From NCBI GenBank assembly GCA_021199255.1, contig JAJQIK010000043.1:65235-120987 (forward strand): a stretch of 55,753 bases of DNA. The letters run 5' to 3'. Both the position numbers and the translations under genes were made by a program. This stretch comes from Clostridiales bacterium (GTDB lineage Bacteria > Bacillota > Clostridia > Lachnospirales > Lachnospiraceae). Of the stretch, positions 16,791-24,560 are shown one piece after another. Every line of letters begins with the position of its first letter. Within the stretch, counting starts at the first letter, position 1. A model generated the notes under the pieces. It was not told the DNA's origin. It saw only the letters and a program-made list of their open reading frames with translations, and made no database searches.

Positions 16791-16837
16791 AGGTAAGATC
16801 ACATAACTTAATAAATCAGGTGAAAGGACGGCCTTTT

Positions 16838-16855
16838 ATGAATTTGTCAGCGTAG
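16838..16855 (+). CDS. Possible five-residue leader peptide (MNLSA)
   Basis: ATG AAT TTG TCA GCG TAG, preceded by GAAAGGA nine bases upstream. Its stop codon lies inside the first arm of the leader terminator at 16849-16884, so ribosome position could affect the hairpin. It may be chance. Confidence 0.25.
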   Translation: MNLSA

Positions 16856-16884
16856 ACATCTTTAATGCATGTCTGCGCTTTTTT
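16849..16884 (+). promoter_or_regulatory. Attenuator terminator in the symporter leader
   Basis: AGCGTAGACAT pairs with ATGTCTGCGCT across a short loop and is followed by TTTTTT. It sits between the promoter at 16762 and the start codon at 16959, so expression requires read-through. I see no glycine riboswitch consensus in the leader. Confidence 0.65.
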
Positions 16885-16958
16885 ATCTCATGGAAAAGAT
16901 TTCGCTGCCGGAAAGCGCTAACCGTTATACCTGATGAGAACGAAGGAGGAGAAATGTT

Positions 16959-18437
16959 ATGGTAGAAATGATCACAAATGTGAACAGTGCCATCAACGGA
17001 TTTGTGTGGGGAATCCCGATGCTGGTATTGCTCGTCGGTACAGGTATTCTGATGACCGTACTGACCAAATTTTTTCAGTTGTCCCATATCGGACACTGGT
17101 TTAAAAATACGATTGGCGGTATTTTTAAAGACAAAAACGTAACCAAACATACAGAAAAGGGCGACCAGTCCATTTCCCAGTTCCAGTCTCTTTGTACCGC
17201 CCTTGCGGCCACAATCGGCACCGGTAACATTGTAGGCGTGGCCAGCGCGTTAATCGCAGGCGGCCCGGGCGCTATCTTCTGGATGTGGGTGGTTGCTTTC
17301 TTCGGCATGATGACAAACTATTCCGAAAATGTACTCGGCATCTACTATCGCCGCAAAAATTCCAAGGGCGAGTGGTCCGGAGGCGCCATGTACTATCTGA
17401 AAGACGGACTTGGCTCCTATAAGGGGCTCAAGCAGGCGGGCGCTGTGCTGGCGGTACTCTTTTCGATCTTCTGCTTATTGGCATCCTTTGGTATCGGCAA
17501 TATGAGTCAGGTGAACTCCATTTCCGCTAATATGGAAGCCGCCTTCTCTATTCCGCCTTACATAACCGGTATCGTACTGCTGCTGATTGCCGCCCTGGTT
17601 ATTGTCGGCGGTCTTAAAAGAATCGCGTCCGTTACAGAAAAGCTCGTTCCTTTTATGGCGATTCTCTATATCCTCGGCGCGCTGGTTATTTTCGTCCTCA
17701 ACATCGGACAGGTCGGCGCCGTATTTAGCTCCATTTTCAAAGGCGCGTTCGGTTTGAAAGCTGTAGGCGGCGGTATTGTGGGCTCCGGCGTCAAGATGGC
17801 TCTGACCTGGGGTATGAAGCGCGGCGTGTTCTCCAACGAAGCCGGTCTTGGTTCTTCCGTTATGGTACATTCTAATTCTAATGTAAGAGAGCCTGTTCGA
17901 CAGGGTATGTGGGGAATCTTTGAGGTATTCGCGGATACCATTATCGTCTGTACGCTGACAGCCTTCGCCGTTCTCTCTTCCGGTCTGATTGATCTGGATA
18001 CCGGCGCAGTCTTAAGCGAATCCGCCGGTTCCGCTCTGGTAGGAGAAGCCTTCGCGACCGTATTCGGCGGCATTGGCCCCGCCTTTATCGCCATCGCGAT
18101 TCTGTTATTCGCCTTTTCTACTGTACTGGGCTGGAGCCATTACGGTTCGAAAGCGTGGGAATATCTGTTTGGCACCAAATCTACGATTGTATACCGGGTG
18201 GTATTCGTACTGATGATTTTCGTAGGCGCTACCATGAACCTGAGTCTTGCCTGGGATTTATCCGATACCTTCAACGGCCTGATGGCAATCCCGAACTTAA
18301 TCGGTGTGCTGAGCCTGTCTCCTGTTGTGGTAAAGATCACCAGGAATTATATAGACCGCGTCCTGAAGGGAAAGGACGTAAAGCCAATGCTCTCTGTATT
18401 CCCTGAAATCAATGAGGAGCATGAAAAAGAAATTTAA
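16959..18437 (+). CDS. Sodium:alanine/glycine symporter family protein (AGCS)
   Basis: A 492-residue polytopic membrane protein with the AGCS signature region (SLCTALAATIGTGNIVGVASALIAGGPGAIFWMWV) and a second conserved block GMKRGVFSNEAGLGSSVMVHSNS. It imports alanine or glycine with Na+ or H+; which one is not evident. AGGAGGAG lies eight bases before the ATG. The leader of about 160 bases contains a promoter and a terminator, suggesting attenuation. Confidence 0.94.
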   Translation: MVEMITNVNSAINGFVWGIPMLVLLVGTGILMTVLTKFFQLSHIGHWFKNTIGGIFKDKNVTKHTEKGDQSISQFQSLCTALAATIGTGNIVGVASALIAGGPGAIFWMWVVAFFGMMTNYSENVLGIYYRRKNSKGEWSGGAMYYLKDGLGSYKGLKQAGAVLAVLFSIFCLLASFGIGNMSQVNSISANMEAAFSIPPYITGIVLLLIAALVIVGGLKRIASVTEKLVPFMAILYILGALVIFVLNIGQVGAVFSSIFKGAFGLKAVGGGIVGSGVKMALTWGMKRGVFSNEAGLGSSVMVHSNSNVREPVRQGMWGIFEVFADTIIVCTLTAFAVLSSGLIDLDTGAVLSESAGSALVGEAFATVFGGIGPAFIAIAILLFAFSTVLGWSHYGSKAWEYLFGTKSTIVYRVVFVLMIFVGATMNLSLAWDLSDTFNGLMAIPNLIGVLSLSPVVVKITRNYIDRVLKGKDVKPMLSVFPEINEEHEKEI

Positions 18438-18470
18438 AAAAGAATTGATGAAAGCGAGAATCTATTAAGA

Positions 18471-18504
18471 AAGCCTCATTCCGAGCGTTCGGAATGAGGC
18501 TTTT
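18471..18504. terminator. Bidirectional terminator between the symporter gene and fba
   Basis: AAGCCTCATTCC-gagcgttc-GGAATGAGGCTT followed by TT, with A residues on the other side. The two flanking genes converge on it. Confidence 0.85.
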
Positions 18505-18557
18505 CTGATTGGTCTTACGATTCCTTATACTGTCGGCCTCTTATCGCCTGAGATATC

Positions 18558-19526
18558 TCAAGCCTTGCCATCAGAACCAAGAACGTTAACAATCTTATGG
18601 GCAACCATATCCTTAACAGCCTGACGAGCCGGTTTCAGATACTGACGAGGATCAAAATGATCCGGATGCTCTGCAAAGTACTTACGGATATTGCCTGTCA
18701 TGGCAAGACGGATATCGGAGTCGATATTAATCTTACATACTGCCAGTTCTGCCGCCTTACGAAGCTGCTCTTCCGGAATACCTACCGCATCGGGCATATT
18801 GCCGCCGTACTGGTTAACCATAGCCACGAACTCCTGAGGAACGGAAGAAGAGCCATGAAGAACGATGGGGAAGCCGGGCAGACGCTTAATGCACTCCTCT
18901 AATACATCGAAACGGAGCGGAGGCGGAACAAGAACGCCATCCTCATTTCTTGTACACTGAGCCGCAGTAAACTTATATGCGCCGTGGGAGGTTCCAATTG
19001 CGATCGCAAGAGAGTCGCAGCCTGTCCTGGTAACGAACTCCTCTACCTCCTCCGGACGGGTATACATTTCTTTTCCGGATTCTACAACAACTTCATCCTC
19101 AACGCCGGCTAACGTACCAAGCTCAGCCTCAACAACTACGCCTTTATCATGGGCGTACTCTACAACCTGCTTGGTCAAAGCGATATTATCCTCAAAGGAT
19201 TTGGAGGAAGCATCGATCATAACAGATGTAAATCCGCCGTCGATACAGGATTTACACAGTTCAAAGGTATCGCCGTGGTCTAAGTGGAGCGCGATCGGAA
19301 TCTGAGGATTCTCCGCTACTGCCGCTTCTACTAACTTCACCAGATAAGTATGGTTCGCATAAGCGCGGGCTCCCTTGGAAACCTGAAGAATAACAGGGCT
19401 GTTTAATTCGCCTGCAGCTTCCGTAATACCCTGAACGATTTCCATGTTGTTAACATTGAACGCACCAACCGCATAGCCGCCATTGTATGCCTTCTTAAAC
19501 ATTTCGGTTGTTGTTACTAATGGCAT
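18558..19526 (-). CDS. fba: Class II fructose-1,6-bisphosphate aldolase
   Basis: This 322-residue zinc aldolase shows the catalytic and metal motifs of class II: LHLDHGDTFE (catalytic Asp and zinc His), VVVEAELGTLAG (Glu and metal region), LAIAIGTSHGAYK (zinc His), and PIVLHGSSSVP followed by KINIDSD. It cleaves fructose-1,6-bisphosphate in glycolysis. The frame opens 12 codons earlier, but AGGTGG lies about eight bases before the ATG at 19526, giving MPLVTTTEMFKKAY, the usual family start. Its probable -35 box lies inside the 61-bp repeat copied from the dagK 3' end. Confidence 0.97.
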   Translation of the reverse strand: MPLVTTTEMFKKAYNGGYAVGAFNVNNMEIVQGITEAAGELNSPVILQVSKGARAYANHTYLVKLVEAAVAENPQIPIALHLDHGDTFELCKSCIDGGFTSVMIDASSKSFEDNIALTKQVVEYAHDKGVVVEAELGTLAGVEDEVVVESGKEMYTRPEEVEEFVTRTGCDSLAIAIGTSHGAYKFTAAQCTRNEDGVLVPPPLRFDVLEECIKRLPGFPIVLHGSSSVPQEFVAMVNQYGGNMPDAVGIPEEQLRKAAELAVCKINIDSDIRLAMTGNIRKYFAEHPDHFDPRQYLKPARQAVKDMVAHKIVNVLGSDGKA

Positions 19527-19604
19527 TGTTTTTACCACCTTTCTTGATTGATATTTTATCATGATTATAACCGGCTGCTAAACCGGGTATGAACTACCGT
19601 CCCT

Positions 19605-19633
19605 ATTATACCCCAAAGCTTGCCCTTGCGCAA
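19605..19633 (-). promoter_or_regulatory. Probable fba promoter
   Basis: TTGCGC (19633-19628), 17 bases, TATAAT (19610-19605) on the minus strand. The -35 element falls within the direct repeat shared with the dagK tail, so fba and dagK were probably adjacent before the island arrived. Confidence 0.6.
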
Positions 19634-19713
19634 ACAATTTCTTTACCGGGGAACCCTGATTTCTACCGCCCGCTTCTCATCACGATTCTCGACGCAGGCA
19701 GAGAGTAAATATG
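19620..19713 (-). pseudogene. Remnant of the dagK 3' end (left direct repeat)
   Basis: 19620-19680 is identical over 61 bases to 31156-31216, which includes the dagK stop codon and last codons. After a 76-base deletion the match continues: 19681-19713 matches 31293-31325 with two mismatches. It is an untranslated scar of the diacylglycerol kinase gene on the far side of the island. Confidence 0.9.
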
Positions 19714-19723
19714 AGGATTTATT

Positions 19724-19780
19724 ATGTATATTTCAATAACAGGCAGCAATAGCAACAAAGATGTTTATATCAAACGTTCT
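19724..19780 (+). pseudogene. Transposase N-terminal remnant (IS1634/IS4-like start)
   Basis: ATG preceded by GAGGATTTATT opens MYISITGSNSNKDVYIKRS, which resembles the first residues of IS1634/IS4-type transposases in Lachnospiraceae as I remember them. After about 19 codons the sequence no longer resembles a transposase and runs into the truncated ABC gene on the other strand. It appears to be the scar of an insertion-sequence event. The similarity is by memory and needs a search. Confidence 0.4.
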
Positions 19781-19787
19781 GGTGGGT

Positions 19788-20015
19788 TTACATCTGTTTT
19801 CTGCTTGCTTTTTTTAAATCGACAGTTTCATTTCCTATAGTAAACTGACCTGCGTCCGCACGCTCCAAAAAGCTGACGCACCGGAGCAGCGTCGTTTTTC
19901 CGGAACTGCTGGGGCCTAATATTACGACGACCTGTCCATCCTCAATTTGTATAGACACATCCTTTAAGACTTCTGATTTCCCAAAATCTTTCCTTACATT
20001 TCTGATATCAACCAC
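19788..20015 (-). pseudogene. Truncated polar amino acid ABC transporter ATPase
   Basis: 75 codons matching the N-terminal third of a GlnQ/TcyC-type ATPase: IRNVRKDFGKSEVLKDVS, then Walker A GPSSSGKTT and LLRCVSFLERADAG. The family is about 240 residues; the Q-loop, signature, Walker B and H-loop are all missing because the frame stops soon after the Walker A region. The second Ser in GPSSSGKTT replaces the usual Gly (GPSGSGKTT). It lies 31 bases after the intact transporter ATPase gene and next to the transposase remnant, so it probably was the start of an amino acid (perhaps cystine) transporter cut off by the rearrangement. Confidence 0.85.
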
Positions 20016-20046
20016 AATAGTCCCTCACCTTTGATATTTCTTTACT

Positions 20047-20829
20047 TTAAATATAATATTCTAAGCTTTCCTCGTGTGCCAGATTTAACCTTTCCAAAAT
20101 CTGATTTCGATATTTTAAAAAATCTGAATGACTGCGATTTCTATTGTAATTCATATCGATTCGTATATCATCAATGATCCTTCCTGGCCTAGGGGACATC
20201 ACAATCACTCTCTGAGATAAATAAACTGCTTCATCCACATCATGGGTAATCAAGATCATCGTATTTTTTTGAGTCTCCCAAAGGCGGATGAGGACATCCT
20301 GGATATTCATCCTCGTAAACGCGTCCAATGCTCCCAATGGCTCATCCATTAGCAGTACATCTGGCTCTGTTGTCAGTGCTCTAATTAGGGCAACCCTCTG
20401 GCTCATTCCTCCGGAAAGCTGGCTTGGATATGTCTTTTTAAATTTTTCCAATTCTACGAGTTTTAAAAGTTCTTCTGCAAGTGCCTGCTTTTCTGAAAGA
20501 TTTTTCTGTGATTTCAATCCAAAAATAACATTTTCCCATACAGTAAGCCAAGGAAACAGCGCATGATCCTGAAAAACAAGCCCTCTTTTGGCACTGGTTC
20601 CGGTAATCACCTCTCCGTCACATATCGCTTCCCCTTTTGTAGGGGATTCCAGTCCTGTAATAATACGCATCAAGGTAGATTTTCCACATCCACTAGCTCC
20701 AACAAAGGAAACAAATTCCCCCGGTTTGATAGACAAATTGATGTGATTCAGCGCCGTTAAGGTTTCTTCTGTATCGCTTCTTTGGAAAATCTTCGTAACA
20801 TCCTTTAACTCAATTGCACCTTTATCCAT
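20047..20829 (-). CDS. ABC transporter ATPase, nitrate/sulfonate/taurine type
   Basis: A complete 260-residue ATPase: Walker A GASGCGKST, Q-loop VFQDHALFPW, signature LSGGMSQRVA, Walker B VLLMDEPLGALD and H-loop ITHDVDEA. The DHALFPWLTVWENV stretch is typical of the SsuB/TauB/NrtC subfamily. It energises the permease encoded four bases upstream. It is the last intact gene of the nitrogenase-like operon on the minus strand, so the importer likely supplies the substrate or a cofactor precursor. AT-rich codon use matches its upstream neighbours and differs from fba. Confidence 0.95.
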   Translation of the reverse strand: MDKGAIELKDVTKIFQRSDTEETLTALNHINLSIKPGEFVSFVGASGCGKSTLMRIITGLESPTKGEAICDGEVITGTSAKRGLVFQDHALFPWLTVWENVIFGLKSQKNLSEKQALAEELLKLVELEKFKKTYPSQLSGGMSQRVALIRALTTEPDVLLMDEPLGALDAFTRMNIQDVLIRLWETQKNTMILITHDVDEAVYLSQRVIVMSPRPGRIIDDIRIDMNYNRNRSHSDFLKYRNQILERLNLAHEESLEYYI

Positions 20830-20833
20830 TCTC

Positions 20834-21844
20834 TTATTCGCCTCCCTGCCATCTCAATACCCGTTTCTTTATCAGGTTTAAAATACAATTTACTAAAATA
20901 AATGTAATACAAATGATAATAATTGCACCATACATTTTAGCAAATTCTGCCCAGCCTTTCTGCCAGTTAATATACCAGCCGAGACCGGATTCCACGCCCA
21001 TCATTTCTGCCACCATCAAAGTTAGGCAAGCGGTGCTCATCCCCTGGGTCAGTCCAGTAAAGATACTTGGCATAGCTGCTGGCATTACGACTCTGAACAA
21101 AATCCCAATTTTGCTCGTTCCCAGAGTTCTTGCTACCTCATAGTAATTTTTGTGTACACCTGATACTCCGTTAATAGAAGAAATGGTCACAGGAAACCAT
21201 ACCCCAAGAGCAATTAAAAATGCACTGCCGCCAAAAAGAGAACTGGATAAAATCATAATAATTGGCATATAGGTTGTAGAAGGAATTGCACCAAGCACCC
21301 TCACAAGCGGCTGTATCCAATAATTTACACGTTTTGACCAACCAGCAAGCACTCCACACAGAAGTCCTGCCAGCACTCCTGTAAAATAACCGGTAAAAAG
21401 AAGTTTTAAAGAATTCTTTACACAATCGAGTAGCTTTACCCAATCCGAGATCATTGCATCCAGAACTCTTCCAATCCATGGAAAGTAGGGCAAAATCAAT
21501 CGACCTGACTTTAATGTCAATAAGTCATAAATTGTAAGGAGAATCCAAATGACAGAGAAAAGCGGCGTCAGATAAAGGAGCTTCTCATACCATTCTTCTT
21601 TCACAAAAGAAGCAAGATACCAGATGAAAAATACCAAGATACCCAATATCAACAGATTTCCATACAATTTTGTTGCCTGATTCAGACCATGATTTGGGAC
21701 ATAGCTGTATTCAAGGTAATGAATGAAAAGTGTAATTGCCGGTAAGAGAGCGATTGTTCTGTTCAGTAGTCTTCTCGTATTTGATAGTTGCTTTTTTTCA
21801 AGTTTTTTGAGCTCTTTTACTGTAATCTGATTCTGCGTATCCAT
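20834..21844 (-). CDS. ABC transporter permease, SsuC/TauC type
   Basis: A 336-residue permease. Four hydrophobic segments precede the standard binding-protein-dependent transport domain, whose EAA-like loop reads NYYEVARTLGTSKIGILFRVVMPAAMPSIFTGL near residue 230. Standard SsuC/TauC proteins are about 250-260 residues, so this one has an N-terminal extension of roughly 80 residues with extra membrane helices. It forms the channel of the importer with the adjacent ATPase (four-base gap) and lipoprotein (19-base gap). GAGAGGTG precedes the ATG. Confidence 0.93.
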   Translation of the reverse strand: MDTQNQITVKELKKLEKKQLSNTRRLLNRTIALLPAITLFIHYLEYSYVPNHGLNQATKLYGNLLILGILVFFIWYLASFVKEEWYEKLLYLTPLFSVIWILLTIYDLLTLKSGRLILPYFPWIGRVLDAMISDWVKLLDCVKNSLKLLFTGYFTGVLAGLLCGVLAGWSKRVNYWIQPLVRVLGAIPSTTYMPIIMILSSSLFGGSAFLIALGVWFPVTISSINGVSGVHKNYYEVARTLGTSKIGILFRVVMPAAMPSIFTGLTQGMSTACLTLMVAEMMGVESGLGWYINWQKGWAEFAKMYGAIIIICITFILVNCILNLIKKRVLRWQGGE

Positions 21845-21863
21845 TTTGCACCTCTCTATCCCA

Positions 21864-22964
21864 CTATTTTTCCAAATTTTCTAGATTATATCTGTACCAA
21901 ATCTGCTCTTTAAAAGCATCTGCATCTGTATCCTTTGAAATTACACCAAGTTGGGCATACTCGGATATGCTGTCATACAGGGACTTTTCTGTTGTATCAT
22001 TATCCAGACCAAATTGATAATAATTCAGTAGTGTCAAGGCGTACTCTTCATCACAAGATACATAATTATTCTCTACAAGAATCTGAGCAGTTTCCTTTCT
22101 ATTTTCTTCACTTTCTGCAAGCCATTTAGATGCTTTATAAATAGCACGAATAATTTTATAGGAAGCAACTGGATTCGCATCCTGGAATTTGCCAGAAATC
22201 CCCATTACGCAGCATGCTTCATTTTTAAAGTCCTCATCTGTTGTCAGGGATCTGATCTGCTTTACTGTTCCCTCATCAACCCATTGCTTTGTCAATTGCT
22301 CACTTGCCACAATTGCGTCTACTTCGCCATTTTGCAGTGCCAGCAGGATTGCACCAGAGTCAAAGCCTAACCAGGTAAAATCATCTGCAGTAAAGCCATC
22401 ATGGGCAGCCATACGAAGACCAATATTATGGTATATTCCTCCAATCGCTCCGACTACGCCAATCTTAAGGCCCTTTTCGAGTTTATCAACTCCGTCAGGC
22501 AATGTCACCATCGCAGCGCATCCTGTATGCAATCCAACAGAGAAACGAATATCGACACCATTTTGAACAGAGGTCAACCATTGTGCAATCATTCCAGCAG
22601 AAGTATCAATTAATCCTGCAGCAAGTGCATCTCTGGAATCTTCTGCCGCTGTCAGTTCCACCTGTAGGCCTTCTTGTTCAAAAAAGCCCTTATAGTAAGC
22701 AACTGGAATTGCCGCCTGACATAACCCTCCATCATAGCCAATATGAATTGTCCTTGTAAAAGCTTCTTCCTGTTCAAACAAATTTTGTAATTCCTCACTG
22801 GACAGTTGGCTGTAATCTCCATCGAAATCTACTTGTTCTTCTATGTTTTCCTTGGTTTGATTGGTTCCGCTTTCCGTATTTCCTGTTTCCTGTGTCTGTC
22901 CTGCGCATCCTGTCAGTATAACCAAAGAAAGCGCAAATGCCGCTGTTTTCGTCCATTTTTTCAT
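21864..22964 (-). CDS. ABC transporter substrate-binding lipoprotein (SsuA/NMT1-like)
   Basis: A 366-residue lipoprotein: signal peptide with lipobox LTGC (Cys at 20), an acidic linker, then an SsuA/TauA/NMT1-type periplasmic fold (IHIGYDGGLCQAAIPVAYYKGFFEQEGLQVEL, AAGLIDTSAG, IGVVGAIGGIYHNIG, LQNGEVDAIVA). Family members bind sulfonates, taurine, nitrate or thiamine precursors. The ligand cannot be read from the sequence, but the link to two cysteine synthases favours an organosulfur compound (inference). It follows the NifD-like gene by 49 bases in the same operon. Confidence 0.92.
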   Translation of the reverse strand: MKKWTKTAAFALSLVILTGCAGQTQETGNTESGTNQTKENIEEQVDFDGDYSQLSSEELQNLFEQEEAFTRTIHIGYDGGLCQAAIPVAYYKGFFEQEGLQVELTAAEDSRDALAAGLIDTSAGMIAQWLTSVQNGVDIRFSVGLHTGCAAMVTLPDGVDKLEKGLKIGVVGAIGGIYHNIGLRMAAHDGFTADDFTWLGFDSGAILLALQNGEVDAIVASEQLTKQWVDEGTVKQIRSLTTDEDFKNEACCVMGISGKFQDANPVASYKIIRAIYKASKWLAESEENRKETAQILVENNYVSCDEEYALTLLNYYQFGLDNDTTEKSLYDSISEYAQLGVISKDTDADAFKEQIWYRYNLENLEK

Positions 22965-23013
22965 ATTCTTTCTTCCTCCCCTATCTCCGTTTATTTAACA
23001 TGATTTATTACTC

Positions 23014-24537
23014 TTACCCTTCCTTATGGTAGGTAAAGGGGTCTTTTTCATACCATGACTCTTTGTAGGGAAATTGGGCATGTTTCGCAAGGTTTTTCTG
23101 AAAATGATCATTCTCCAATGCAAAAATCATTTTTCTAACAAGCTGAAACGCCCCATTGTATCCAAAATAGGATCCTCCTACATCAAAAAGCTGAATAGAT
23201 GGTACTCCAAGTTTTGCCGGAATCTGCTGTGATCCATTGTGTGTAATAATCAAATCTGGCTGATACGTTTTTACCTGATTTACAAACTCATATGCTTGAT
23301 TACTGATTGCTACCGGTACATCCGGCAGCTCCTTTGCAAGATCGTCAAACACGGGATCGGCATTAGAATCATAATTATATCCTCTTAAGCCAACAATCTC
23401 CATTCCGAGGCTCTTTAGGAAAATACTTTCTGCTGCAACGCGAACGCTTCCCCCTCCAAGCAGCACCTTTTTCCCTTTAAGTTTTGGTAAATATGGTTCA
23501 ACTGCATCTGCCAGCAATTTTTCTTCCTCATCCGCAAATCGATTTGCCCTTTCTTGAAGGTCAAATCGCGACGCCACTTCCAAAAGCCATTTTCTGGTAG
23601 CTACTGGCCCTATCGGCATGCCTGCAATCACATATGGCATATGATATTCTCTTTCTAAATAAGAAAGCATATAGTCATCATGCATGTTGCAAAGACTCAC
23701 ATTCAATGCTGCCTGAGGAATCAACCTGAATTTGTCTGCATTACTATATTCCGCATAAATCTGCACGTTTAGATCAAGTGCATTTAGTAGTCTTGCCATC
23801 TCTGCCTCATCGGAAGGTCCAATGGATGTTGCGTTAAATAAATTGACTGTATGAGCCACCTTATAGTTCCAACTTTTCTCTCCTATTTCATTGCTAAGAG
23901 AAGGCACAAATGCTGGTGTAAAATCCTTATATGGAATTGCCTGAAATCCAATATGCCTAATCAGACTGTGATAAAAAGAATCATATGCACTTGCTACCAC
24001 CCTTGATTTGAATCCAGGACAATGAATCGCAGTTACCTGCGCAGCTACTTCCCTGGATGCCTGTTCCACAATCTGTTCCACATCATCCCCAATAATGTTG
24101 GGAGCACAGGTAGAAACTACAAAAATAATTTCTGGTCTGTAGGTTCTGTCAGCATAGGCAATTGTTTCCTTTAATTTTTTTTCTCCTCCTGTAATTACCT
24201 CAGCTTCCTGCAAATTTGTTGACAACCATGGCACTGGTTTTGCAGTTAGCCCTCTGTCTGCTTTTCCTTTGGTTGTAGCACTGGATAAATTGTGTAATTG
24301 CGTTCCACACCCGATAGGTCCATGAATGATAATCACTGCGTTTTCCACCGTAGCACACATCATTAAGGATAATGACATCTGACAGGCATTTGTCTGCCAG
24401 AAGCTTCTATTGTTCCGTAGCATACATCCTGATTTGGAGCAATCTGAAACATTGCATCCGCAGCCATGAAAACTATCAGCGATCTGAAGTCTTTGGTCAC
24501 GGACAGGCGGTATTGGCTGATTATAATAATTTTCCAT
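23014..24537 (-). CDS. Nitrogenase component 1-like protein, NifD (alpha) type
   Basis: A 507-residue nitrogenase-superfamily subunit. Predicted P-cluster ligands are Cys52, Cys77 (HGPIGC) and Cys144 (VVSTCAPNIIGDD); the spacing matches NifD Cys62/88/154. STNLQEAEVITGGEKKL matches the NifD FGGxKKL block. ALNVSLCNMHDDYM has a Cys at the place of the FeMo-cofactor ligand Cys275. By eye alignment His442 (in MHSW...GFDG) corresponds to Phe (QLFDVGGSYFGYNG), so the cofactor site differs. The N-terminus has an unusual CxCx4Cx4C motif (Cys26, 28, 33, 38). It pairs with the NifK-like gene 23 bases upstream. It is probably not an N2-fixing subunit; candidate substrates are organosulfur compounds. Confidence 0.9.
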   Translation of the reverse strand: MENYYNQPIPPVRDQRLQIADSFHGCGCNVSDCSKSGCMLRNNRSFWQTNACQMSLSLMMCATVENAVIIIHGPIGCGTQLHNLSSATTKGKADRGLTAKPVPWLSTNLQEAEVITGGEKKLKETIAYADRTYRPEIIFVVSTCAPNIIGDDVEQIVEQASREVAAQVTAIHCPGFKSRVVASAYDSFYHSLIRHIGFQAIPYKDFTPAFVPSLSNEIGEKSWNYKVAHTVNLFNATSIGPSDEAEMARLLNALDLNVQIYAEYSNADKFRLIPQAALNVSLCNMHDDYMLSYLEREYHMPYVIAGMPIGPVATRKWLLEVASRFDLQERANRFADEEEKLLADAVEPYLPKLKGKKVLLGGGSVRVAAESIFLKSLGMEIVGLRGYNYDSNADPVFDDLAKELPDVPVAISNQAYEFVNQVKTYQPDLIITHNGSQQIPAKLGVPSIQLFDVGGSYFGYNGAFQLVRKMIFALENDHFQKNLAKHAQFPYKESWYEKDPFTYHKEG

Positions 24538-24560
24538 TTCAATCTCCTCTCTTTACCTTC

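Noticed and set aside
16797-16958. Glycine riboswitch before the symporter gene
   Set aside because: The conserved glycine aptamer blocks are not visible; only a simple terminator is.
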